Shown piece by piece: positions 1 through 11,519 of a DNA stretch of 64,000 nt. This stretch comes from Trissonchulus latispiculum. Lineage: Eukaryota; Nematoda; Enoplea; Enoplida; Ironidae. Both the position numbers and the translations under genes were made by a program. Every line of letters begins with the position of its first letter. Position 1 is the stretch's first letter. The stretch lies in contig JASAND010028311.1 in the NCBI GenBank assembly GCA_030248195.1, forward strand, positions 1 through 64,000. The letters run 5' to 3'. The notes beneath the pieces were generated by a model, which searched no databases, was not told the DNA's origin, and saw only the letters and a list, made by a program, of their open reading frames with translations.

Positions 1-89
1 AGGTAATCTCATTTAAGCATACTGACAATCCTAGGCAAAAAACTAAATTTGGCGAAAACGCCCGTTTTTGAAAAATGTCAGCGTAGCAT

Positions 90-360
90 GTAAGTAGTAA
101 GTGGTCCTCCCCGCAGACCGCAGTCAAGAGGCGGAGAGAAGAAGAGCACGGACAGAAAACGTGATCCCCGAGCAAGCTACCGTTCGGTTATTTCAGTCAC
201 TCTCAAGGCAACTACATTTGTTTTTCCGAATGCAGCTGCCCCCCGCATGGCAATAGCAACTAGGTATGCTGAAAACTGAACTGAAAGGCAAAAGGGGAAA
301 AAGTGTGGCTCCAGAAATGAAGTCGGTGGAATAGCGCAAGCTTCATTACATTAGGAAGCT
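90..360 (+). repeat. LINE 5' leader remnant (no coding part)
   Basis: This segment matches, with many changes, the leader upstream of the LINE endonuclease ORFs elsewhere in the window (reverse strand 10.85-11.18 kb and 24.2-24.5 kb; + strand 32.68-33.02 kb). Shared blocks include the CCGCAGACCGCAGTCAAGAG segment, a run ending in CGGTTATT, and a CCCCGC-TGGTAATAGCAACTA-like block. No endonuclease ORF follows, so it is a leader-only fragment. Its T-rich 5' junction, present in the other copies, is not recognisable here. Confidence 0.7.
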
Positions 361-1763
361 CTGAGTGGCACTGTTCCGATTATAAACTCTGGTTTTAGTG
401 ATGTCCGACTGTTTGTAATCTAAATTAGCAACATTAACTTTTATGGAGGGCTTTGGGTTCAGTTTACATTCAACAGCTTCAGACTAGAATGCTGCTCCAG
501 CTTTTGTCGAATAGTTTTATAGCCCCAAACCACTCATATTTCCGCTAGATGGACAAAATTCGATTTCGAAATCGACATAATATTTTTGCTCCTGGAATGT
601 TATGGCATTAAGCCAAACAACTTTTAACCAAACCAGCTGGTTTTCAGCTATAAATCATTTTTTCATCAGCTGGGTAAGTTTCACATGATTGATCGGACAG
701 AGCGGTAAAAAAGCCTGCTCGCCCAGATAGATCAGGCCGGTAAGATCGGCCGGATTGATTGCAATGAATCAGGTCTGTACGGCGGGCGAAAGTTTGGCTA
801 ACCGAAACAAGCTAGTCAAGGATGTTGACACCCCTTAATTCTCAGTTTCAGGATGGGGAAGGTATGAAAGCAGAAATATGTTGGAGCTGTTTTGACAACA
901 TCCTCCATCCAGTGAGTAAGAATTTTACCGACCTGGAATCGCGGTATTTTGGGCCAAGACTCAAAGTTTCGTCGCCGGTCATCTGATTTGAGATTACACT
1001 GTACCCCATATTATTTCGTTGATAAACTGATTTGCAACAGGAAAAGTTATTGCTATTCAATATTTCGTGCTCCTTAGCTGTTTTCAAACTCACCGCTTTC
1101 AGTGTAATATACAAATAAAGATTCAATTATGTACAGAACAGAAAGCATAAAGTCGTCACCCTTCGGATCCGGACGCTTTTATTTTAAATGAAAATGTTTT
1201 CATTAATTTCCTTCGAATGATAAGCCGCTAATGCTCCGCAAGGTGGTGACAGTTTCAATAATTCCCAGACTTAGTGCAAACATTGGCCATTTTGCTATAA
1301 AAACGTGATAACAATAAACGCACCTTAGTTGCTCTTTTGAGCCGTTTGTTTAAACATACACCAATTCTCTGTAGTAATTATATAATTTATATAAATATAT
1401 CAAGGATTATATATAAGAAAACTTAGTTTTTCCTTCATATATTATACCGGTTTAATGTTTTCGTAAAATTATTTAATTCTAAATACACATCATGCGAGAG
1501 TCATTTGATGTTGCAATGTCGCCGGCTTCTACTGCTCGTTACAAAGCCAAGTATCGTTTACTTGGCGGTTCCAGCAAGTAAGTTTTTGAAGGGCCCAGTG
1601 TAAAGTGGAATTTGTATTTTAAAATTACTTCTTAATTAAAGAGTCTTAAACAACAGTGTTAATCTAACAAATATTGTGATTTGGCCAAAATTAGGTGATG
1701 TTGTTATAAAAACATTTTTTAATTGATTTTGGTTGTCTGAAACACAAATTGAAAACGTATCGT
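361..1763. other. Intergenic DNA, nothing recognised
   Basis: AT-rich sequence with only short chance ORFs. I see no conserved protein, RNA gene or clear repeat here. Confidence 0.5.
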
Positions 1764-1867
1764 CAAGAGTGCATAATTGCACTATATATAAGAAGAATAT
1801 AATATATAATATAATAATATATAATAATATATAATCTTCTAATATATAGTGCAATTATGCACTCTTG
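1764..1867. mobile_element. 104-bp MITE with 7-bp target duplication
   Basis: A near-perfect palindrome. The left end CAAGAGTGCATAATTGCAC is mirrored by GTGCAATTATGCACTCTTG at the right, around an AT-rich loop of TATAA repeats. It is flanked by the direct repeat GTATCGT (1757-1763 and 1868-1874), a 7-bp target duplication. The same ends occur at 31781-32471 and, degraded, at 34393-34469. It is too short to encode a transposase, so it must be mobilised in trans. Confidence 0.88.
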
Positions 1868-1874
1868 GTATCGT

Positions 1875-2998
1875 ATATGCTAACTTGAGGATCTTTGCTG
1901 AATGTGCAAGGTAATACTTTGAAATTTGAATTTGTCTTTAGGATTTTGAAATTAAGGATTTAAAATTGAAAATTTAACCAACAATCGTAAAATCTACTTA
2001 AACTAAAACTACTTTAATTTAAAAAACTCATTACCTAACCTAAATACAGTTTGGACAATAAAATGTGTAATAATCAAATAGAGAAGTCAAATAAAATCGG
2101 GGAAGTAGAAAATTACCCGAAAATGGACCCCCTCCTTTAACTTCTTGGTTTTGATGTCCTGTGCGTTAAAAGTGAGAGTGAATACACACATTAAATTGAA
2201 TATACGTTAGCACAGTGCATTTCTTACTGCTCTACAAGTGGAGGATCATGTCAAGTCTTGAACTAAGAAATCTTGCACGTCTCTGGCTTTTAGCTGGAAG
2301 TCATGCAATAAATACTCAGCTCCGCCGCGGCGTTTATCTGACATTGATCTGGCATAACCCAAGAGGCGGTTGTCCTTTCGGGATGCTTGCTGCCACAGTC
2401 GTGACAATTGTTACGCGTGTTCCCTCAAACGTCAAAGTTGCTTTCAAGAAAGAATAGTGACGACTCTACTCTGCGAAATTATCTTGGTAACGACAAGGAA
2501 ATGACGGAGAAAAGACTGAAGGATTCGTGATGAGTGTGTGAATTTGGGATTTCTAGAGAATTTTAGTCAAAGAATATTTGGTATATATACCGAATAATAA
2601 TTCAAACAAGTTTTTTCAAAATATTACAATTTAGAATTAAAACAAAAACTGAGCGAAATCAAAGAACAATTTTCGTGTTCTGTGACCACCAACATACATA
2701 CAATACAACTCTACGAAATCAGAGACAAAAAATAATCGTCTGTTTCTCTGGTCCTACCTTGTGAATCGGTCATTTAATTTCGCCAAATTGAAAAGTTTTG
2801 CAAGATTTCACCTCAGCGAGGCTGAAAGTTATCTCACACCAGCAGAGTTAAGGTAACTGACATTTATTCCTTGTGAGCTGTGTTCAAAATATTTATTGCA
2901 GCTTTGTTTTTGCAGTATTTTTGCTCTTTCCAGTTATATATACACAAATAGTTATGATCTTTTCAGGATAACCCCCCAGGCCCAGATTCCGCAAAACT
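1875..2998. other. Intergenic DNA, nothing recognised
   Basis: Contains an 80-codon ORF (2215-2457, +) with no recognisable domain and no splice or homology support. I treat it as chance. Confidence 0.4.
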
Positions 2999-3470
2999 TG
3001 ACCAAATGAGCTGAAATTTGGTATGGGTATGTTTTCGACCACGCTGAGTTCAAACATCGCAAAATTTTTCGATTTCGCGAAATTCGATTCTTTCGATTCG
3101 TAAGGGGGACCAAGGGGAACCGAAAAATTTGTTGTCTTCGATTTTGCTGAAAAGTTGTATTCATGGCTTTTCGGGGTCGCAGAACAGGAATCCTAAATCC
3201 GCTTTTCGATTTAGCTTTTGGTTAACTCAGTATAAGCTAAAGTTTTAAGCTTAAGATGTAAGCTTATACTGAGCTAACGAAAAGTTGAATCCAAAAATGG
3301 ATTTCATATTCGTGTTCTGCGACCCAGAAAACCCCTGAATACAACTTTTCAGCAAAATCGAAAATTTTTCGGTTCCCCTTGGTCCCCCTTACGAATCGAA
3401 AAATTTTGCGATATTTGAACTAAGTGTGGTCGAAAACATACCCATACCAAATTTCAGCTCATTTGGTCAA
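2999..3470. repeat. Foldback of about 470 bp
   Basis: The left arm begins TTGACCAAATGAGCTGAAAT and is mirrored at 3451-3470. Both arms are over 200 bp with scattered mismatches and meet near AAGCTTA blocks at 3215-3270. The arms carry phrases (ACCAAGGGGAACCGAAAAA, AAATCGAAAA) also found in the modular repeats at 40.2-42.0 kb, so they may share an origin. No clear target duplication. Confidence 0.8.
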
Positions 3471-4590
3471 GATATCGTTATCGGGTTATCGGGTTATCGT
3501 TATGTACGTTCATTGGTCAGCGTTTCTATTTTGAATCTCTTAACGCATTGCTTGGAATGTTAATTTACGAATACACAATATCTTGAAATTTTAATTACTA
3601 TACTAAACTAGTTTGATAGTGTAGGAAATTTGTAACTTCGATTTCTGCTGCTGTCAGTTATCACGGATTTATGAATGATTTTTGTCTCAAGATTTTGGCA
3701 TTTACGCATTTAGTTACTTCTGGTTTCTGAAACAAGCAGTTGAGAAAAATGTAATTTTTGCAATGTCTTCGAAAGTTTTCAGAAATATTGAAGCAAAGCA
3801 GTATATTGGAAGATACTAAAGAAATCGTCGCAGAAACATTATCAAGTACGTAGGTAAAGTGGTTTTTCAAAAGCGACCCCCCTGTAGTTCCGTAACTTTT
3901 GTTGTCAGAAGCTGTTATCGAAGCAAACAAGGCTAGTTGACAAGTTTCAAATTGTTTGAAACAATTTTGTTTTTGTGCTTACATACCCCCTGTTTTAGGA
4001 AGACTGGCCCATTTATCAAAGTTTCCTTGAAAACTTTATCAATTAAAAGTTGTCAAAATTTGTAGATCAAAGACCGACTGGGTCTGTTGGTTTTCAACAT
4101 GGCTTGAAAATGTAGAATACCTAGAAAGAGTAGGGGGAAAACTGGATTGTTTTTCTCTAAAACTGAAAAAGGAAAATTTCACTGGTTTAATATGGAAAAA
4201 GTGAAAACATTTCGTGACTTTTCTCAAACTGTTTAGTCGTACTGTTTTGCCAACTTAGCTTCGTCCATTGCTTATATGACCATAGGTATGGCCCTGACCA
4301 AGGACCACGAACGACCTTTTCTTAAAACTTCGAAAAGCCGCAATTATAAACAGATAGCCAGAAAGCGATGGTAAGTATTTCGTTAATGAAAAATTTCGAA
4401 CATACCTATGCTTTAATTTCAAGATATTTCACAACTTTTACAGTGGGATGAGCTCAACTCCTGTACTGAGTATACTTACCTACCTACCAGGTTCATTCAG
4501 CGCAATCTTGGAAACATTCCCACTTAGAGGGAAGTAGCCAACAGGATACTCCCTTCCATAAAATTTTGCTGTCCCCCAGGGTTCTTCCCC
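3471..4590. other. Region upstream of the GGT gene, nothing recognised
   Basis: AT-rich sequence with no conserved ORF. A promoter or 5' untranslated exon of the downstream GGT gene may lie here but I cannot place it. Confidence 0.4.
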
Positions 4591-4593
4591 CAT

Positions 4594-4642
4594 AGTCTAG
4601 TCTGGTCGGGTGGGAGTACCGTTACGCAATGCAATGAAGAGA
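4594..4642 (+). repeat. Fragment of the 7-bp-duplication MITE family
   Basis: ACCGTTACGCAATGC followed by GAAGAGAA matches the internal part of the large foldback at 31781-32471 (near 32393-32420), including the preceding GGTCGG. Only this piece remains; no ends or target duplication are visible. Confidence 0.5.
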
Positions 4643-4700
4643 AACAGCACCGGATTATTACTCTTTTGCTTTAATAATTATTTTATCAAGAAATTGTGCA

Positions 4701-7700
4701 ATGTTTTTGCTTTTCAGTATCGGCCTATGGATAATTGGTTGCCTGGCGATATCAGGCTGGATCACTGCTGTGATCTTTATGATACTCTGGGAGACGATCC
4801 ATGAACAGGACGATCTGGGAATTCCCTTCGTCTCGCCGTCCTGGACGGGTCGCTTCCTTCATGCAGCTGTGGCCACGGATGATGCCAGGTGTTCAGAAGT
4901 TGGAAGGTTAGTGTACTCCTTTCCTGTAATAATAGTCAGTAATTAACTGGACTTAATCATCACAAATAATTAATTATATTTATAACTAATAAATACTGTA
5001 AAAATCTACATTTTGCTTTTAAGTTAAACCCGTGATTTGTTGACTATTTGAGTTTATATTTAACCTAAATTCAAGTTAGTATGCATCCTTTGATTGATTA
5101 GACTCAAATGGAGTCGACGAGGAGGATTGCTTGCTCTGATCTTAAATTTTTTGTAGTTTATTACTAAATTATTTTTCACCGGTCCTCGCATTATAGTGAT
5201 GTTATGAATTGTGAATTGCTTTTTTAGAAATATCCTACAGAAGGGCGGAAATGCAGTGGATGCGACGATTGCAGCACTCCTATGCGATGGCTTGATGAAC
5301 ATGCACAGTATGGGTCTGGGCGGAGGATTCTTCATGCTCCTATTCAATAAGTAAATCGATATAAATAGATCATTCCCGGTACAACTTATCCCTTCAATCG
5401 GTCCACGGTCTGCAGAATTTCCGAGCTTGGTCGGTAAATAAGAGTATATACCACTACCGTAGTACGAAAGAGTCTGATAAAATGCGGCTTACCCTTCTAT
5501 GGATATTGCAGTAATGCAGTCACAACACCATTATATGTGATACTTTCTGGGTTGGCTCTACGCGGTTTTGAATCCAGGGATGGGACAGTACGCCAGGTGG
5601 GCTAATCCTGTAACAGGATGGAGACGCCTCCACTACAGGTGTAATCCTTACCCACATTTATTTGTAATTATTTGTAAACCTATGTTTATTATGCGTTAAT
5701 TATTTCTATTTTTTGATTATTTTTAGTGCAACTGGGGAGTGCACATCCGTTGATGCCCGGGAAACCGCGCCCGCCGTTTGGCATCCGGATGCTGCCAATC
5801 GAAAAGTGGGTATGTTTCAGTTTTTAATGAAATAAATTTTCACAATTTATTCTTAAGTAAGATTAAATCACGCTAAGCCTCTGATTCTACTTTAATTAAT
5901 GAGATCACATGTCTTTATAAGTTTACGACAATAAACTATTGCATGAAACTTATGTAATTATGTTGATAACTGAGGAATACTAATAATTTATTAATATTAT
6001 TAATTAGTTTGAAGTTAATGCGAATTTTTAAACTTATTTTTTATTTTGCATTGATTTAAGGTATGGAAAGTGTAGCTGTGCCGGGAGAATTAGCTGGCTA
6101 CTGGGAAGTCCACAAACGATATGGGAGACTGCCGTGGAAAGATCTGTTCAGGCCGGCTATCGACTTTGCCTTGGAGGGTTCCTACATCAACGGACCCTTG
6201 AGTGAAGCTTTGAACTTGGTAGAATACATGGGAATTGATCCAAGTTTGCTTGGGTATTATTAAAAAATTTTGAGATTAATTAAATGTTAATTAAATCAGA
6301 GAAAAAAGGAACTAAAGCACGAGTTAGATATCCTTTTAATTTGCAACTTTTCATCAGGTCAGCTTTAGCTGTGGTACTATTTGAGTTACACATTTTGAAC
6401 AAACTAATTAACAGTTAACATAAAGTAGATTATGTAAATAAGAACTTGGAAGTTTGAAATTTTATTTTCTAATTTATTTGATTTTTTAATTTTGTTCTGG
6501 TTTAGATCATTCTTTGATCCTTCCACCAACACAACCTACAGGGAGGGCGATATGGTCTATCATGAGCGATTGGGCCGAACTTTGGAGGAGTTGGCCGCAG
6601 CCGAGGATCCTGTGGATCTGTTTTATCACGGATCCATGGCCGATCATATGATTGATGAAATCAGAGCTAAAGGTTAAAAGGAACCTATTTGTCAATTTCA
6701 GTTTTTATTAGTTTACAATCGACATTATTCAACACTGAAACTTACTGTAGCCTGTCCGAATGCAGTTCCGTTGGTTAGATCATCTGCAGAAGACTGTGGT
6801 TTGATTTCGTCCAGATTTTATTCTTCATTGATAGTGTTTAGGACGATTTGGTAAAAGACTTGTAAAAGTTTTCTTGGTCAATTATGTTTATTCAATAGCG
6901 TTTTATGACAAACCGCTGTCGCCCTTTTGCAACAGCTTCAACTAAAGGGTGACCAGTTTTGTCCGGATATGAGCCATTTGATAAAGGTTACAACAAACTG
7001 ATGTTATCACAGTTTTTTACTCACTCCTGTCCTTCATTTCTACTTTGTGTCGTTTTAGGAGGAACCCTTACAAAGGAAGACCTAGCCAACTACAAGGTCA
7101 AAATAACCCCTGGCATTATTGTACCAGGAAAAGATGGGCTTAATCTGTGCGTCATGGGCCCTCCCGGCTCGGGGGTAGCGTTGGCGTTTTACCTGAAACT
7201 ATTGGACAGTAAGTGTACAGTATTATATAGTAAACTGTAAATCAACGTATCTGGTTTTCTGTCTAACTGTTTCGGCGTCGCTTTTGTATAATTGGATTAT
7301 TTGAAGCTTTTCCTTAGCCCTCAGTATCCTTTCCCCTTTATTGATTCACTATAGTGGCAAATCGTTGTTCTTTAGACAGCTGCTTGTTTAGCACAAAGTT
7401 CTTAATTACACACTTCGTAAGAACCCGTACGAAAAAACCGTATCCTATGTATGTCAATTCCAAATTTTTTCATGTTTTTTCTTTCATTTTAATTTTCAGA
7501 GCTGAGTCCGGATCCAAAGGCCTTTGAACATCTTCATAAGCCAGAAGATTCAACTCATGCTTATCATCTGATGCTCGAAACTCTCAAATACTCCTACACG
7601 GCTTGGGAAGAATTTGAGGACCCAATGGAGGCACATAACGAATTTCTACACGAAGTATGGTCAGCAAAACTTCCTAAAATAGTTCAAAATATTTTATTTT

Positions 7701-9703
7701 AAATTTCAGATTTTTTGGACTGCTCACTTTTACTAGAAAATAGTAATGAATCTTCAGAACATATTGGTTTCACCAGATTTAAAACAGGAGAATTATCTCA
7801 ATTAATTTAATAATAGAAATCCTCTGCGTAGTTTTAAAATACAATTAATTTAAACAAATTCCTTTGTTTTTTATTTTAGTTTATCAGGAATCTGACAGAT
7901 CCGAGCTTTATCGATTTAGTGGCAGCTAATGTGACGAGTCGAGCTCACTCCAAATCCTACTATCAGAATATGCATTCCTATATCAGTTCAACTGATGAGC
8001 CAGGCCACACACATGGCACCTCCCATCTCAGTGTTATGGATGCGGAGGGGAATGCTGTTTCTGTTACCAGCAGTATTAATTGGTAGTAAGTAATTAACAG
8101 CATTTAATTAATCAAGAACGAGGTGTGTGAACTATGAATTTGAAATCCCTGTATTTGTTGTAGCTGGTACAGTTTATTCTGAAACCTGTAGTTGACTCAA
8201 CTGACTAAGTTGGACTTCATTAACATTATTAATTAAAGATAATAAAGATAGTATTGACGAATTTATAAAGTATATGCAGGTGCATATTGTATGCTTTAGT
8301 TTTGGAAATCGGATGTTTCTGGACAGCACTGGTTTCCCTATAAATAATCATATGGCTGATTTTTCTCCGAGTGGGACACGAAATCGGATAGAACCCGGGA
8401 AACGACCGCGCTCCAATATGTGTCCCATCATCATTTTAGATGATCAGAATCAAGTGAAAATTGTTTCCGGAGCTTCCGGGGGCGGCAGCATTTTAGCTGC
8501 CACTGCAGAAGTAAATTGACATTATTTTCCTTTACTATTTATATTACTTCCACCACTTATAAGATTGGATTGCAGTTGAATTCACCGTCCACTATTTTGC
8601 CTTTTTTACAGATGAAATATTCCGGTTTGTTCATTGAACACGCTGGAAAGGTGCACTTAAGTGAATAACATTTGCTTCTACTTTAAAACTCCGAAAAATT
8701 ATTCATGATCCAGCGGGAAGTTGTGATCAACCCGGGTTGTCTTCAGCTATCAGATCTTGATATAACCGGTCTTTGATTTTATGCTACAGATTAGAGATGG
8801 GGATCAATTGTTACTTACTCACTTAATAGATAGAATAATAGATTTGGTGGTGTGCAACTTTCTTTCATTCTTTAATGAAGTAATAATTTTGCTTACAGTA
8901 TGAGATATTTATTTATGTGAGCTGTTCATCAACTTGTTTCATTCATTCGTTTGTGTTTATTTTGCTTTATTCATTTCTATGCTGTAGGTTCTAGGACGAA
9001 TCCTCTATTATGATCAGAGCCTAAAGGAAGCCACAGACGCTGCTCGAACCTTTGTTGATATGGACAGCTGGGAAGTCAAATATGAACCTCATTTGGATGA
9101 GGTAATCCTTTTTCATGTGGTTACTCTTCGGCAAATCAACTGGCTTAGAAGTTGTATTTTGGAAGAAAATCTAATTTTACTATAATTACTGCATCAAAAC
9201 TGGACCAAACTTTTGCTAAAAATGACTAAATATGAACCTAACGCTTAAATATGTTTACCGTCTACTTTATTCTTGTATTAGTTTTGAATTATCTTTGTTG
9301 TTCAATGTGTATGCAGTTGATTCTTTTCAATAGTTTTTATTTTTGCATACTATGTAGTTTGCATGTACTTTATCAACAGTACTTTTCTTCTTCTTCTTAT
9401 TATTATTATTCTTATTTTTCTAATTTGATATTTTTATTAATTTATTTATTAATTCATTTGTTTTTCCTTTATTTAGATAAAAACTTTAATTTTAATTAAT
9501 TTTAATAGCTTTCAATTTATTTATTGCTATTTTAGCACATAGTGACAGGATTGCAAGACCACGGTCACGTTTTGGAAAGTATGGCAAAGGCGTTCGGAGG
9601 CCGAACTGTAGTACAGACTATCCTAAGAAATGATACCAACGGAAAGCGCCAACTTTATGCTCATTCTGACTACAGAAAAGACGGACATCCTGCTGGATAT
9701 TGA
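4701..9703 (+). CDS. Gamma-glutamyltranspeptidase, 11 exons
   Basis: Glutathione hydrolase/transferase of the N-terminal nucleophile family, predicted type II membrane protein with its catalytic part outside the cell. Exons: 4701-4906, 5228-5350, 5727-5809, 6061-6253, 6506-6672, 7059-7208, 7500-7654, 7880-8082, 8300-8510, 8988-9101, 9536-9703; all phases join and give about 590 aa, the usual length. Exon 1 codes for a membrane anchor. Visible motifs are [17 protein letters not shown] (substrate-carboxylate Arg), VAVPGE, the autoprocessing site GTSHLSV whose Thr is the expected nucleophile, and the GASGGG glycine pair. Oddities relative to human GGT1 from memory: the NNEMDDF block reads NNHMADF and the SSM pair reads SNM, which could change substrate preference. 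The start at 4701 could instead be an intron end (acceptor TTTTCAG at 4711-4717), in which case a 5' exon is missing. The family call is firm; the subfamily is open. Confidence 0.93.
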
Positions 9704-9925
9704 TTATTGACTTATTGATTGTTTTGTGAATAATTATTATTCTCTTCGGTAGTGCTGTTTCCTGATCAGGCTAAATTTAGGCTAAATTGTTATATCCAGT
9801 GTCAAGCGTAGTGTCAAGTTTCTGCTTTTAGTTAGCGTTAGAATTTAGAACAGATTAATTTATTGAGGGGGTTTAATGTGGTTTGTAAATGAGAGTTTGC
9901 TTTAATGGGTTATAAAAGGTCTTTG

Positions 9926-10796
9926 CAGGACGACAACTGGCGGTGCGAACCCGTCCAAACGGAATGGTGGCTCGCGCGGCTTTATGGATCTCTTTTTCAA
10001 AAATTGAGTTAACACGTAAAGGATCACTCACACTATTAACAGAGGGTAACGACTGTTTTAAGAGTGAGTCAAATCGACAAGCAAATTTGGCCCAGTCAGC
10101 CTTGTCAAGTATAGGTCGACGGGAAGTGGGAGGTCGTTCTGGCTGACCAGTTATGATCAACAGGAGACACTTATGATCGGACCCTAGATTGTCCCCAGCT
10201 TCTAATGCCCAAGGGAGAGAAGTTGGTAATCGAACTAAAGTCAAATCAGGATTATATCTAGACTGAGGGTTCTTTCCATGCAAGTAAGTAGAAACTGCAA
10301 CGGACTCCTGACAAATAGTTAGTCCTTGTTCGTCCGCGAAATCCGCAACATACTCACCACGAGTATCGTTTATGGAATATCCCCAACGTGTGTGGTGGCT
10401 ATTAAAATCACCCAACACCACTATAGGGCCAGTTAAATCAGCGAGATGGTGCAAATTCAATGTTGACGAACGCGGAGAATAGAAGTTGACCACAGTTATT
10501 TTTCTGGATCCAATGTAAACGTCGATAATCATTAACTGACTTCCTTCACTCTGCTCGGTCTTGCGTAAGCTACTACACAGTCTATTGTTTACAAGGCATA
10601 ATAGGCCGCCACCATGCCCATCTCGGTCATATCGGTGCACGTTAAATCCAGGAAAGGAGGGGTTGACACTGTCCGTTAGGAAAGTTTCTTGTAAGCAGGC
10701 CACGCTCACATCATTAACCCTCAGGTAATCCCGAAATTCCGACAATTTATAGGCTAGGCCGTGACAGTTCCATTGCATGAATTTCACGTCACCCAT
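9926..10796 (-). pseudogene. LINE apurinic-type endonuclease, truncated before RT
   Basis: The ORF starts at 10796 and encodes an exonuclease-endonuclease-phosphatase fold that nicks target DNA in non-LTR retrotransposition. Visible motifs in order: QWNCHGL (N-terminal Asn), CLQETF (metal-binding Glu), GGGLLCL, LGDFNSHH (catalytic Asp and Asn), RYNPDLTL, and GSDHKCL (catalytic His). The active-site set looks intact, followed by about 60 residues of linker. The element stops at 9926; the last codons of the open frame, down to 9873, come from flanking DNA. With no RT it is not autonomous. The style suggests the I/Jockey group, which I cannot settle without RT. Confidence 0.88.
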
Positions 10797-10849
10797 TCTT
10801 CTATATATCTGTTACAGTACTGGATTGTATCCTTTCAGGGCATTATTAT

Positions 10850-11195
10850 TTGAATCTATTCAGACCGCATTTTCCTTCTTTCCTTTCTGAGAGCTCGTCA
10901 CCCCCCTCTCCTCTTTCCTGCAGCCTTTTTTTCAACGCCCTAGGCCCACCGAGCGGGCCATTTATAGACTTCAGCCATCTTAGTTGCTATTACCAAGCGG
11001 GGGGCAGCAAAGGTCGGGAAACGACCTCTGTTGCCTTGGGCGTGACTGAAATAACCGTATGGTAGTTTTGCTTGGGGATCATGTTTCTGTCCTTGATCTT
11101 CGCCTCTCCGCTTCTTGACTGCGGTCTGCGGGGAGCACCACTAACGGGCCACGCCGTGAGCCTATAAAGTGGGTGAGCCCTGACCAAAAAAAAAA
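10850..11195 (-). repeat. 5' leader of the LINE insertion
   Basis: Untranslated leader of the endonuclease fragment, read on the - strand from about 11185. It shares blocks with 90-360, 24200-24560 and 32660-33030. The leader 5' end borders an 11-base A-run on the + strand, followed by the target duplication. Confidence 0.75.
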
Positions 11196-11519
11196 ATAAA
11201 AGGTCTTTGATGGCGGACGTTTGTATGTGCTTGTTGTATTGTCGTGTGTGAAGTGTTTAGATTTGTACATACAGTACATAAATAGGTGTGAATTTACAGT
11301 AAAAACCAATGCAACATTTCTCGGAGACCATGTTACATTTCTTAATTATAGTATATATCTTACTCCAATAGGTGTAATTTGAAAGATACCAAGAGTTATT
11401 TATCGTCATTCGTCAGCACCATCAGTTCAGCTATAACCACTTCACTACCTGTTACTTCCCATTCTTATAGTTTTATACCGTAACCAGTTTTCTCCTTTGC
11501 CTCCCCATCTTCACCAGTT

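Larger units (their letters stand above)
9912..11209 (-). mobile_element. Inverted 5' fragment of a LINE with 14-bp target duplication
   Basis: A LINE leader plus endonuclease reading on the - strand, bounded by the direct repeat ATAAAAGGTCTTTG at 9912-9925 and 11196-11209. On the + strand the insert ends in an A-run directly next to the LINE's own 5' terminus (near GTGAGCCCTGACC), and the reverse transcriptase and 3' end are absent. This fits twin priming: the 5' part was inverted and the 3' part shrank to the poly(A) tail. It is inserted in the 3' flank of the GGT gene; the duplicated GGT flank at 22.9-23.2 kb represents the empty site. Confidence 0.8.

Noticed and set aside
2215..2457. 80-codon ORF upstream of GGT
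   Set aside because: No domain, no splice connection and no repeat relation; probably chance.
9251..9499. Hydrophobic ORF inside the last GGT intron
   Set aside because: T-rich intron sequence that reads as Phe/Leu/Tyr; the paralogous intron at 22.05-22.47 kb does not keep it.
11140..11190. HDV-like self-cleaving ribozyme at the LINE 5' end
   Set aside because: LINE leaders often carry one, but I could not pair the required P1 and P2 helices in the four leader copies.
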